Positions 8,014 to 15,921 of a stretch of 64,000 nt of DNA are shown one piece after another (position 1 is the first letter of the stretch; every line of letters begins with the position of its first letter). Source of the stretch: JAWPMT01 sp965267435. GTDB taxonomy: Bacteria; Bacteroidota; Bacteroidia; Cytophagales; Cyclobacteriaceae. The position numbers and the translations under genes were made by a program. A model generated the notes under the pieces. It ran no database searches and was not told the origin of the DNA. It saw nothing but the letters and a program-made list of their open reading frames with translations. The stretch is taken from positions 1,054,001 through 1,118,000 of the forward strand of contig OZ253960.1 of assembly GCA_965267435.1 (NCBI GenBank), given 5' to 3'.

Positions 8014-9639
8014 ATGCGGATATTCCAAGGATTTGCGAGAGAGGAAGGAGACAGCGAGGAGACTACCTTGATGAAGTCTCTGGTATTCTTCGTGTCAGTC
8101 AGCTGTAGCATTTGTGGCTTATTGTGGTCGCTGTTGTATTACAATGTCTTTGGTGCCAGTTTTATCACAATGCTACCGCTGCTATTTGTTGGCATCGTCG
8201 GTCCCGCTGCTCTTGTCGCCCATTTTCTACGGAAGTATCGTATTCTGATCTACGCTCAGATACTATGTATCATGTGCGTGACCTCTGTGATTCAGTGGAG
8301 CATCGGTAGCATCGATCAATCGGGGATGGTGTTTGCCTGGAGTTTCTTGGGTCCCACTGCAGCAGTGATGTTCCTGAATAGGTCACAGGCCATTCTTTTC
8401 ATGGCGCTTTGGTTTTGCCTACTGATCATATCGATGGTCTTCGAACCCAATTTCTTTGGGAATGCTTTTGACTTGCCTCATGGGACCAAGGCCCTGTTCT
8501 ATGTGATCAATTTGGGTGCGGCTTTTTCCGTGATCTTCCTGACATTTCTCTTTCTCCACACTGCGAAGGAACGTATGCTGGCGCTCATCCTCAAGAACCG
8601 CGACCTCGAGCGTACCAATTATGAGCAGGAATTGTTGCTGAGGCAAAACGAGAAGCTAGCGACTCTTGGTAGGCTCAGTGCGGGTGTTGCTCATGAATTA
8701 AACAACCCCTCGGCAGCGGTAGAGCGTGGCGCGGCCCGTCTTCAAAAAGCCATTCCCAACCTGAATAAGTCTCAATATGAGTTGGGGATCATATCCTTAT
8801 CCGAAAACGAGTTGGAAATGGCCGCCAAATACATCAATAGCTATGTCGACCCTTCCCGAACGAAGGAAGAGATGGATCCACTGGTCAGAAGCGACCTGGA
8901 ACGTGAAATGGAAGGAAGCCTGGAGGAGTTGAACGTAGAAAACTCCTGGGAGATAGCCCCTGAGCTTGTCAACATTGGTCTGGATAAGCAGGACCTAAAA
9001 ATCGGCCTTGAACAGTTCGGTCCGGAGAGAATGAGGTCGCTGCTCCCTGTTCTTTACCACTTACACATTACCAACGACCTATTGGAAGAGATCTGTGAAG
9101 GGACGCAGCGTATATCCGAGATTATCAAGGCCCTGAAAGCCTATACCTACATGGATCAATCGCCTGTGCAATACATAAATGTGAACGAGGGGCTTGACAA
9201 CACGTTGATCATGCTTCGGAGCAAGTTGAAGCATGATGTGACTGTGCATAAGGACTTTGCCAAGGACCTGCCGGAAATCATGGGCTACGGCAGTGAATTG
9301 AACCAGGTATGGACCAACTTGATCGACAACGCGGTGGATGCAATGCAGGGGCACGGGGAGATATTTCTAAGGACATGGCGCAAGAAGGACAGCGTTTTTG
9401 TGGAGATACAAGACACGGGAAGAGGTATTCCTGAGGATGTGGAGCAGCACATATTCGATCCCTTCTATACAACCAAAGAGCAAGGAAAAGGTACCGGCTT
9501 GGGATTGCACATTTCCTATAATATCATTGCGGCGAAGCATGGAGGCATGATCACCGTTAAGTCCAAACCAGGGGAGACCGTGTTTCGGGTGGAATTGCCA
9601 ATCCAACAAACCAATGAAACTAGTGAGGTGGCAAGCTGA
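8014..9639 (+). CDS. membrane sensor histidine kinase of the flavoprotein-linked type
   Basis: 541 residues: about six membrane helices (20-185), then a kinase core. The H-box is LGRLSAGVAHELNNP with His227. The N-box is NLIDNAVDAM (Asn435/Asn439), G1 is DTGRGIP (467-473), and the F/G2 boxes are FDPFYTTKEQGKGTGLGL (481-498). An unusual feature is a long helical insertion: the helix that normally follows the H-box closely (RISEIIKALKAYTYMDQ) starts only at about 367, some 140 residues later. As far as I recall, this arrangement marks kinases paired with response regulators fused to thioredoxin-reductase-like proteins. The next gene, 17 bases downstream, is exactly that. Confidence 0.88.
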   Translation: MRIFQGFAREEGDSEETTLMKSLVFFVSVSCSICGLLWSLLYYNVFGASFITMLPLLFVGIVGPAALVAHFLRKYRILIYAQILCIMCVTSVIQWSIGSIDQSGMVFAWSFLGPTAAVMFLNRSQAILFMALWFCLLIISMVFEPNFFGNAFDLPHGTKALFYVINLGAAFSVIFLTFLFLHTAKERMLALILKNRDLERTNYEQELLLRQNEKLATLGRLSAGVAHELNNPSAAVERGAARLQKAIPNLNKSQYELGIISLSENELEMAAKYINSYVDPSRTKEEMDPLVRSDLEREMEGSLEELNVENSWEIAPELVNIGLDKQDLKIGLEQFGPERMRSLLPVLYHLHITNDLLEEICEGTQRISEIIKALKAYTYMDQSPVQYINVNEGLDNTLIMLRSKLKHDVTVHKDFAKDLPEIMGYGSELNQVWTNLIDNAVDAMQGHGEIFLRTWRKKDSVFVEIQDTGRGIPEDVEQHIFDPFYTTKEQGKGTGLGLHISYNIIAAKHGGMITVKSKPGETVFRVELPIQQTNETSEVAS

Positions 9640-9656
9640 GCCATTCCAATTCGTCC

Positions 9657-11315
9657 ATGGGCAAACCAATACTACTTACAATTGACGATGAACCTCAGGT
9701 TCTGAAGGCCATCGAGCGTGATCTAAGAGATCATTTTCACGCCGACTATTCCATCATCAAGGCCACTTCTGGCACAGAGGGTTTAGAAATCGTCAAAAAA
9801 TTGAAGCAAAGAGGTGACGATCTCGCCCTTTTTCTGGTGGATCACCGCATGCCCCAAATGAATGGCACCGAATTTCTCTCTGCAGCGATTCCCTACTACC
9901 CGAAAGCGAAAAAGGTATTGCTAACTGCATATGCTGATACTGATGCGGCGATTGCGAGTATCAATGACATTGGCCTGGACTATTACCTACTGAAGCCCTG
10001 GAGTCCGCCGGAGCAGCACATGTATCCGATCCTGGATGATCTTTTGGAGGACTGGCAATCACAGAACATTCCGCCGTATGAGGGCATACGGGTGGTGGGC
10101 ACGCAATGGTCGGCTAAGTGTCATGAAACAAAAGACTTCCTGGCGCGCAACCGGATATCTTATCAATGGTTGAATTTGGAGAAGAATGCCGAAGGTGAAG
10201 CCCTGGCGAAGAGCATAGAGAATCCGGATCGTCAGTTACCTCTTGTTTTTTTCCCTGATGGCACATCGCTCATTGCCCCTGATATGAAGGAACTCGCTCA
10301 GGCTTGTGGATTACAGACGGAGGCTAATGCAAAGAACTATGACCTGGTGATCGTTGGGGCCGGGCCAGCGGGGTTAGCCGCTGCGGTCTATGGAGCTTCC
10401 GAAGGTCTGCACACCTTGCTGATTGATGAGGAAGCGACAGGCGGTCAAGCTGGAACCAGTTCGCGGATAGAGAATTACCTTGGATTCCCAGCTGGCGTGA
10501 GCGGCATGGACCTTGCCAACCGGGCAACACTGCAGGCACGGCGGTTGGGAGCGGAGATCCTCACCGCCCAAAAGGTGGTCAACATCAAAAGGGAGGACCC
10601 TTATCGTACGGTGACGCTTGAGGATGGGACGGAACTGACTTGCAAGGCGCTGATATTGGCAACTGGTGTTACTCTTCGGAAACTGGACGTGCCCAATATC
10701 GATCGGCTCTCAGGGTCTGGCGTCTACTATGGAGCCGCAGTGAGTGAGGCCGCGGAATTGTCAGGAGCTCACGTCTTCGTTATCGGAGGGGCCAATTCGG
10801 CAGGTCAGGGAGCCATGTTCCTGTCACGGTATGCGTCAAAGGTGACCATGTTGATCAGGGGCGAATCTCTGCAGAAGGGGATGTCTCAATACCTCATAGA
10901 TCAGATCATGAGTACCGAAAATATCGAAGTGTGGCCAAAGACCGAAATCAGGGAAGTACACGGAGATAAGTCGCTAGAATCGGTTACCGTGTATAATGCT
11001 GAAACCCAGGAAGAGCGACAACTCCCAGCGGCCGCCATATTCATATTTATTGGTGCGCGGGCACATACTGACGCCTTTCAGGAGGTGATAGCTTGCGACC
11101 GCAACGGTTTTATTCTTACTGGGCCTGACCTGACAGCCGGAGGTCGCCCTAAAGGCTGGAGGTTGGAAAGAGACCCATTCCTCAATGAAACCAGCGTCCC
11201 AGGCATATTCGCTGCGGGCGACGTGAGAGCCGGGGTAGTGAGGCGGGTGGCCTCGGCAGTAGGGCAAGGGTCTGTCACGGTTTCATTTGTACACGAATAC
11301 CTGAAGACTGTATAG
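9657..11315 (+). CDS. response regulator fused to a thioredoxin-reductase-like flavoprotein without CxxC
   Basis: 552 residues in three parts. Residues 1-135 are a receiver domain: acid pair Asp10/Asp11, phospho-acceptor Asp62, Thr90, Lys113. Residues 142-220 are a small thioredoxin/glutaredoxin-like domain (GTQWSAKCHETKDFLARN, one Cys at 155). Residues 228-552 follow low-molecular-weight thioredoxin reductase: FAD GAGPAG (234-239), GGQAG, ATG, NAD(P)H-binding GGANSAG (377-383) and C-terminal GIFAAGDVR. Where thioredoxin reductase has its CATC pair the sequence is GVYYGAAVSEA (about 355-365), so the disulfide centre is absent. It is probably a phosphorylation-gated NAD(P)H flavoprotein acting by another electron route. 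Likely co-transcribed with the kinase. Confidence 0.9.
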   Translation: MGKPILLTIDDEPQVLKAIERDLRDHFHADYSIIKATSGTEGLEIVKKLKQRGDDLALFLVDHRMPQMNGTEFLSAAIPYYPKAKKVLLTAYADTDAAIASINDIGLDYYLLKPWSPPEQHMYPILDDLLEDWQSQNIPPYEGIRVVGTQWSAKCHETKDFLARNRISYQWLNLEKNAEGEALAKSIENPDRQLPLVFFPDGTSLIAPDMKELAQACGLQTEANAKNYDLVIVGAGPAGLAAAVYGASEGLHTLLIDEEATGGQAGTSSRIENYLGFPAGVSGMDLANRATLQARRLGAEILTAQKVVNIKREDPYRTVTLEDGTELTCKALILATGVTLRKLDVPNIDRLSGSGVYYGAAVSEAAELSGAHVFVIGGANSAGQGAMFLSRYASKVTMLIRGESLQKGMSQYLIDQIMSTENIEVWPKTEIREVHGDKSLESVTVYNAETQEERQLPAAAIFIFIGARAHTDAFQEVIACDRNGFILTGPDLTAGGRPKGWRLERDPFLNETSVPGIFAAGDVRAGVVRRVASAVGQGSVTVSFVHEYLKTV

Positions 11316-11378
11316 TGATCTTCTGGCAAAACCAAAACACCTCAAAAATCTGAAGGGATGCATACTGGCGCCTCCAGA

Positions 11379-12248
11379 CTATCTGTGGACCAACTCATGC
11401 TGATAGTGTGCGGGAGACTGTCCAAATTTGGATTTGAAGGAACGGCTGAAGTGTGAGGCACTTTCAAAGCCCGAGCGATAAGCTACCTCAGACACGCTGA
11501 CGGATTTATTTTGCAGCAAGCTTCTTCCATATTCCAGGCGCCTACTCAAGAGCCACTTGCCTGGAGGGGTATTATAGCACGATTTGAAATCTCGCTTGAA
11601 GGTAGATAGGCTTCGGTGAGACAGGCCCGCATACTCCTCAATGGACAGTGCGTGATAAAAATTGTTTTCCATCACTGACCGGATTGACGGTCTGTTGGTT
11701 TGCTCCAGCGATTGGAAATAGGAGGACAACTCGGGGTTGTCATCAGTGGTGAGCATGTTCGTGACCAACTCTGACAATTTCAACTGAAGCAATGAGTCTG
11801 AGGGTTGGGAGTCGCTCTTGAAGTAGGGGTACATCGAATCAAAGAAGCCGTCCAGGATTGGATTGCTGTTGATGCGCTTGATGCTGAAATCTTCGATGGG
11901 TATCCTGGTTTTGATGGAAGACTTTTCACGCAATTCACCAATGATCTTTCTAATAAAGTCGTCATTGATAAAGAATCCGAGCATGCAGAATTCATCGTCA
12001 AAATATTGATTCATGCTGAAGGACCCTTTCTTGACGTAAACGGTATCACCCGTTTCGATCATCCAATCTTTGGTTCCCGTGAACAGCCTCTTCTTGCCCC
12101 TAAGGACCCTTATGATGAAATCCGTTTCCGTCCATACACTCCAGACGTCAGCAGAGATCGGGCAGTTGTACTCGATGAACAACAATTCCCCCACGATGAA
12201 TTTGTTGTATCGCATATCTACCAACAGATCCCGATAAACGTTCTGCAT
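11379..12248 (-). CDS. AraC-family transcription regulator (cytoplasmic)
   Basis: 289 residues from the ATG at 12248; a GTG four codons earlier is also possible. The N-terminal 170 or so residues look like a cupin-type sensing domain (IIRVLRGKKRLFTGTKDWM, GDTVYVKKGS). The C-terminal hundred form the double helix-turn-helix (LSIEEYAGLSHRSLSTFKRD, GFESASHFSRSFKSKFGQSP). It follows the DsrE-like gene on the same strand, but a hairpin terminator stands between them, so it likely has its own promoter. Targets unknown. Confidence 0.85.
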   Translation of the reverse strand: MQNVYRDLLVDMRYNKFIVGELLFIEYNCPISADVWSVWTETDFIIRVLRGKKRLFTGTKDWMIETGDTVYVKKGSFSMNQYFDDEFCMLGFFINDDFIRKIIGELREKSSIKTRIPIEDFSIKRINSNPILDGFFDSMYPYFKSDSQPSDSLLQLKLSELVTNMLTTDDNPELSSYFQSLEQTNRPSIRSVMENNFYHALSIEEYAGLSHRSLSTFKRDFKSCYNTPPGKWLLSRRLEYGRSLLQNKSVSVSEVAYRSGFESASHFSRSFKSKFGQSPAHYQHELVHR

Positions 12249-12325
12249 TCGCCTTGCCACCTAATTCTCACTAATGATACGCAAGAATCAGGTAGGAATA
12301 CAAACCGGTGTTGGTGAAACCAGAA

Positions 12326-12347
12326 AAGGTGTCCTGATGGACACCTT
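12326..12347 (-). terminator. intrinsic terminator after the DsrE-like gene
   Basis: AAGGTGTCC (12326-12334) pairs perfectly with GGACACCTT (12339-12347) over a four-base loop. Read on the minus strand the stem runs into TTTTCTGGTTTC, a short T-rich tract. It lies 42 bases beyond the stop of the DsrE-like gene and just before the AraC gene. Confidence 0.6.
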
Positions 12348-12388
12348 CTGTCGTCAATAATTAGGGCGGAATCAAAAGCGCACATACG

Positions 12389-12805
12389 TCAATTACCTAC
12401 TTTGATATAGCCCCAACCACTTTGCTGTTTTTCGGCGATATCAGGCACAGCATTTTCCACGGTACCTACGCCTGCCAACAGATGTTCCTTTCCTACTTTG
12501 AAGATCAGTTCCATGCTGACTTCGCAGGCAGTAAACCTCACGTTGTCGTTCTCACAGAAACTTCGGATCTCATCAGCTACCGTCGATTGACCCTCGAGGA
12601 GCATCGGTAAAGCTTCTCCATAGACCATGACCTCCAGGACCATGTCGGGATAGTTGCTGGACATAACCTTCATCATCAGCAGGGTGGACTGATGAACTTT
12701 CATGTCAGTACTGGTGACATCAAAAACGATACGTTGCGGTTCTTTTTGAGCGTAGACAGATAGGGTCAAAATCAATGTCAATGCGCTTGCGAATAATGTT
12801 TTCAT
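12389..12805 (-). CDS. exported DsrE/DsrF-like protein
   Basis: 138 residues with a signal peptide (about 1-19, ending VYAQ). The mature part matches the DsrE fold as seen in small periplasmic family members: RIVFDVTSTD strand, MVLEVMVYGEALPML, then a cysteine-containing strand and the closing GWGYIKVGN. The classic sulfur-transfer Cys context of DsrE is not clear, although Cys residues occur in SFCEND and TACEVS. In known systems DsrE-like proteins relay sulfur or serve as small-molecule folds; here the role is open. A hairpin terminator follows. Confidence 0.65.
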   Translation of the reverse strand: MKTLFASALTLILTLSVYAQKEPQRIVFDVTSTDMKVHQSTLLMMKVMSSNYPDMVLEVMVYGEALPMLLEGQSTVADEIRSFCENDNVRFTACEVSMELIFKVGKEHLLAGVGTVENAVPDIAEKQQSGWGYIKVGN

Positions 12806-12862
12806 CTGATTTTCATTTCATTTATTTAACACTTCAGCAAAGTGAGGGCATCTGGAAGTCCT

Positions 12863-12897
12863 TTACGTGACCATGAGGGTCAATTGCGTTCACGTAA
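12863..12897. promoter_or_regulatory. inverted repeat between the DsrE-like gene and lctP
   Basis: TTACGTGA (12863-12870) and TCACGTAA (12890-12897) form a perfect 8-bp inverted repeat with 19 bases between, centre-to-centre 27 bp. Each arm is followed by a GGGTCA stretch. It lies in a 293-base gap between divergent genes, 202 bases before the lctP start and 58 bases before the DsrE-like start, so it could serve either. No regulator is assigned. Confidence 0.3.
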
Positions 12898-13098
12898 GGG
12901 TCATCGGCCGCCACAAGTGTCATCAGAGTGCGAATGGCTACCCACTAGCTTCAATTTGCGGGCTTGATGCTGGCAATCGTCGCGATTGGGGCGGAGGACT
13001 CATCCAAATGCCGACCCATATTTCTGATCGGTTGAGAAGGGCTTGCCAATTCAATCTGAATACGCTAGTATACAAGTTGAAAATTGACAGCCGAACCA

Positions 13099-14790
13099 AT
13101 GACATTAACCCTGCAGGCGATCATCGCAGCCGCGCCTATTCTACTTGTTGGCATTTTGTTGATTGGCCTGAAATGGACAGCTGGGCGTGTGATGCCCCTG
13201 GCTTTCATTGTCGCTGCGGTGCTGGCAGTGGCGCTATGGGGTGTATCCTTTCAGCATATGCTCGCCTCGACTTTTCAAGGGCTTTTTATTACGTTCGACA
13301 TCTTGTTCATCATCTTCGGTGCCATCCTGCTACTCAACACCCTGAAGTATTCGGGAGCTGTAGGTGTGATAAGAAGTGGCTTTTCGGACATCAGCGAGGA
13401 TAGGAGGGTTCAGGTCGTCATTATCGTTTGGTTGTTTGGTGCTTTCATTGAAGGCGCGGCGGGTTTTGGCACTCCTGCGGCCATCACGGCACCACTGCTG
13501 CTGGCATTGGGATTTCCCGCTGCCGCCGCCGTCATGTTGGGCATGATGGTGCAGAGCACACCCGTCACTTTTGGGGCGGTGGGGACACCCATTATCGTTG
13601 GAGTCACTGGGGGTCTGGAAAACCCTGAATTGACGGCTCAGCTCGCCGCCAATGGGCTAGCTTTCTCTGATTACTTACAGATCATTACCAGTCGTGCAGC
13701 CATCCTACACGCCATCACAGGCACGATCATGCCCCTCTTCATGTGCATGATGATGACCCGATTCTTTGGTGGGAAGAAGTCATGGAAAGAAGGGCTGGCG
13801 ATATGGCCCTTTGCCTTGTTTGGTGGACTGGCCTTTACGGTGCCTTATGTGCTGTCTGCGATATTCCTGGGGCCTGAATTTCCATCACTATTGGGAGCAC
13901 TGGTAGGGTTGAGTATCGTCACCTTTGCCGCGAAAAGGGGATTCCTACTACCCAAAGACAATTGGGATTTTCAATATCCCGATCAATGGCCCAGTAACTG
14001 GATGGGTACACTCGAAATGCGCTTAGATGACATCAAACCCGTCAAGCGGATGACGCTCTCCAAGGCGTGGGCGCCGTACGTTTTGGTTGCGCTCTTTCTT
14101 GTCTTGACGCGTCTCTCTCAACTCCCTTTGAAGGCCTTTTTGGGTGGAATCAAGTTCAGCTGGTCCGACATCCTTGGCTCAGGTATTAATGCTTCCACAG
14201 CGCCGTTCTATCTGCCTGGAGCCATTCTCATACTTGTGGCCCTGATCACTTACTTCCTTCACAATATGGAGAGCCGCGCCATGAAACTTGCGTGGAAGGA
14301 CTCCACAAAGATCATTCTGCGGGCGGGCTTCGTGTTGATCTTCACCGTGCCGATGGTACGGATCTACATCAACTCGGGAGCCAATGATCTTGGAATTTCC
14401 AGCATGCCGCTGGCGATGGCCGAATGGGTTGCCATGCACGTGGGGGCGATCTGGCCACTCTTTGCGCCGTCGATAGGTGCCCTCGGAGCATTCATCGCAG
14501 GCAGCAATACGGTGAGCAACCTCATGTTCAGCCTCTTCCAATTCGGCGTGGCTGAAAGGTTGTCAATTTCGGGTGCCTTGATTGTCAGCTTACAGGCGGT
14601 CGGCGCCGCAGCAGGTAATATGGTGGCCATCCACAATGTCGTCGCGGCCTCAGCAACGGTCGGGCTACTGGGGCAGGAGGGTAACACCCTTCGAAAAACC
14701 ATCATCCCGACGATCTATTATGTCGTGATGGTCGGGTTGCTGGGCCTTATCGCCATACAATTATTGAATATCACAGATCCCTTGTTATAG
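13099..14790 (+). CDS. lctP: L-lactate/glycolate permease, LctP family
   Basis: 563 residues, as usual for LctP/GlcA transporters, with about 12-14 membrane helices. Recognisable family stretches are LFGAFIEGAAGFGTPAAITA, a GAVGTPIIVGV loop, and GALGAFIAGSNTVSNLMF near the C-terminus. I chose the ATG at 13099; a TTG five codons upstream is less likely. Family members take up L-lactate, D-lactate and glycolate with protons. It opens a three-gene unit (gaps of 9 and 3 bases) with an aminotransferase and an FAD/Fe-S oxidase. That context favours uptake of a 2-hydroxy acid that is oxidised to a 2-oxo acid, perhaps glycolate. Confidence 0.92.
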   Translation: MTLTLQAIIAAAPILLVGILLIGLKWTAGRVMPLAFIVAAVLAVALWGVSFQHMLASTFQGLFITFDILFIIFGAILLLNTLKYSGAVGVIRSGFSDISEDRRVQVVIIVWLFGAFIEGAAGFGTPAAITAPLLLALGFPAAAAVMLGMMVQSTPVTFGAVGTPIIVGVTGGLENPELTAQLAANGLAFSDYLQIITSRAAILHAITGTIMPLFMCMMMTRFFGGKKSWKEGLAIWPFALFGGLAFTVPYVLSAIFLGPEFPSLLGALVGLSIVTFAAKRGFLLPKDNWDFQYPDQWPSNWMGTLEMRLDDIKPVKRMTLSKAWAPYVLVALFLVLTRLSQLPLKAFLGGIKFSWSDILGSGINASTAPFYLPGAILILVALITYFLHNMESRAMKLAWKDSTKIILRAGFVLIFTVPMVRIYINSGANDLGISSMPLAMAEWVAMHVGAIWPLFAPSIGALGAFIAGSNTVSNLMFSLFQFGVAERLSISGALIVSLQAVGAAAGNMVAIHNVVAASATVGLLGQEGNTLRKTIIPTIYYVVMVGLLGLIAIQLLNITDPLL

Positions 14791-14799
14791 ATTAGCAGC

Positions 14800-15918
14800 A
14801 TGTCAACATACAGTGAATTGAATACCAGCCAGCGTGTATTGATGGGTCCTGGCCCAAGTGATGCCCACCCCAGAGTTTTGAAAGCGATGTCTACGCCTTT
14901 GATCGGTCACCTGGATCCAGAGTTTTTGGTGATCATGGACGAAATCAAGGAAATGGTCCAGCTCACACTCCAGACGAAGAATCAGCTCACCTTCGTCGTC
15001 TCTGCTCCTGGAAGTGCAGGAATGGAGACATGCCTGGTGAACCTGCTCGAACCCGGTGACGAGGCGCTGGTTTGTGTGCATGGCGTGTTTGGGAATCGCA
15101 TGTCGGACATCGTCGAAAGGTGCGGCGCGAAGCTCATACGGGTCGACGCGCCATGGGGAAAGGCCATAGAGGCACAACAAGTAGCCGATGCGCTGAAGAC
15201 CTGCAAGCCCAAATTGGTGGCCATCGTACACGCAGAGACATCCACCGGTGTGCTCCAGCCATTGGAGGAGATCAGCAAAATGACCCATGAGGCCGGTGCG
15301 TTGCTCGTGGTGGATGCGGTGACGTCTTATTGCGGTACCGACCTCAAAGTGGACGAGTGGGGGATCGATGCCCTGTATTCTGGCTCACAAAAGTGCCTCA
15401 GTGCGCCTCCGGGTTTGTCACCTGTGACCTTCAGTGATCGGGCCGTGGCGGCGCTCGACGCCCGGAAGACCAAAGTCCAAAGCTGGTTCCTCGATCTTAC
15501 GATGGTAAAGAACTACTGGGCCGGTTCCAAAAGGGCCTACCACCACACCGGTCCTGTTTCAGCCATGTTTGCCATGAGGGAAGCGTTGCGACTAGTGCTG
15601 GAAGAGGGATTGGCGGCGCGATTTGCCAGACATCAAAAAAATCATGAGCTACTGGTGCAGGAGTTGGAAGCGCTGGGTTTCGAGTTCCTCGTGGCCCCCG
15701 GTTTCCGATTGCCCATGCTCAATGCGGTGAAACTCCCAGAAGGCCTGGACGATGCCAGTACACGCAGTCGTTTGCTGAACGAATACAATATCGAAGTAGG
15801 AGGTGGCCTGGGCGATTTTGCCGGGAAGATCTGGCGGGTCGGATTGATGGGGCATAGCAGCAGCGCTAACCACGTCAATATGCTGGCCAGCGCCCTGCGA
15901 ACGATCATGAAAGGATAA
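14800..15918 (+). CDS. class V aminotransferase, alanine/serine-glyoxylate type
   Basis: 372 residues, a fold-type I PLP enzyme of the alanine--glyoxylate/serine--pyruvate aminotransferase group. It starts with the family hallmark LMGPGPSDAHPRVLKAM and GHLDPEF. The PLP lysine is Lys198 in YSGSQKCLSAPPG. Asp172 in VVDAVTS contacts the pyridine nitrogen, and the active-site loop SAPGSAGMET (68-77) is intact. The known reaction moves an amino group from alanine or serine to glyoxylate, giving glycine. Its position between a 2-hydroxy-acid permease and a glycolate/lactate-type oxidase (3-base gap downstream) fits disposal of glyoxylate formed from glycolate. Donor specificity is inferred only. 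Confidence 0.9.
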   Translation: MSTYSELNTSQRVLMGPGPSDAHPRVLKAMSTPLIGHLDPEFLVIMDEIKEMVQLTLQTKNQLTFVVSAPGSAGMETCLVNLLEPGDEALVCVHGVFGNRMSDIVERCGAKLIRVDAPWGKAIEAQQVADALKTCKPKLVAIVHAETSTGVLQPLEEISKMTHEAGALLVVDAVTSYCGTDLKVDEWGIDALYSGSQKCLSAPPGLSPVTFSDRAVAALDARKTKVQSWFLDLTMVKNYWAGSKRAYHHTGPVSAMFAMREALRLVLEEGLAARFARHQKNHELLVQELEALGFEFLVAPGFRLPMLNAVKLPEGLDDASTRSRLLNEYNIEVGGGLGDFAGKIWRVGLMGHSSSANHVNMLASALRTIMKG

Positions 15919-15921
15919 TAG

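Noticed and set aside
10710..10745. Search for the thioredoxin reductase CATC centre
   Set aside because: The region encodes GVYYGAAVSEA. No CxxC is present, so the protein was not called a thioredoxin reductase.
12867..13403. Frame of 178 codons overlapping the start of lctP
   Set aside because: Runs out of frame into the clear permease gene; Cys/His-rich translation without a family pattern.
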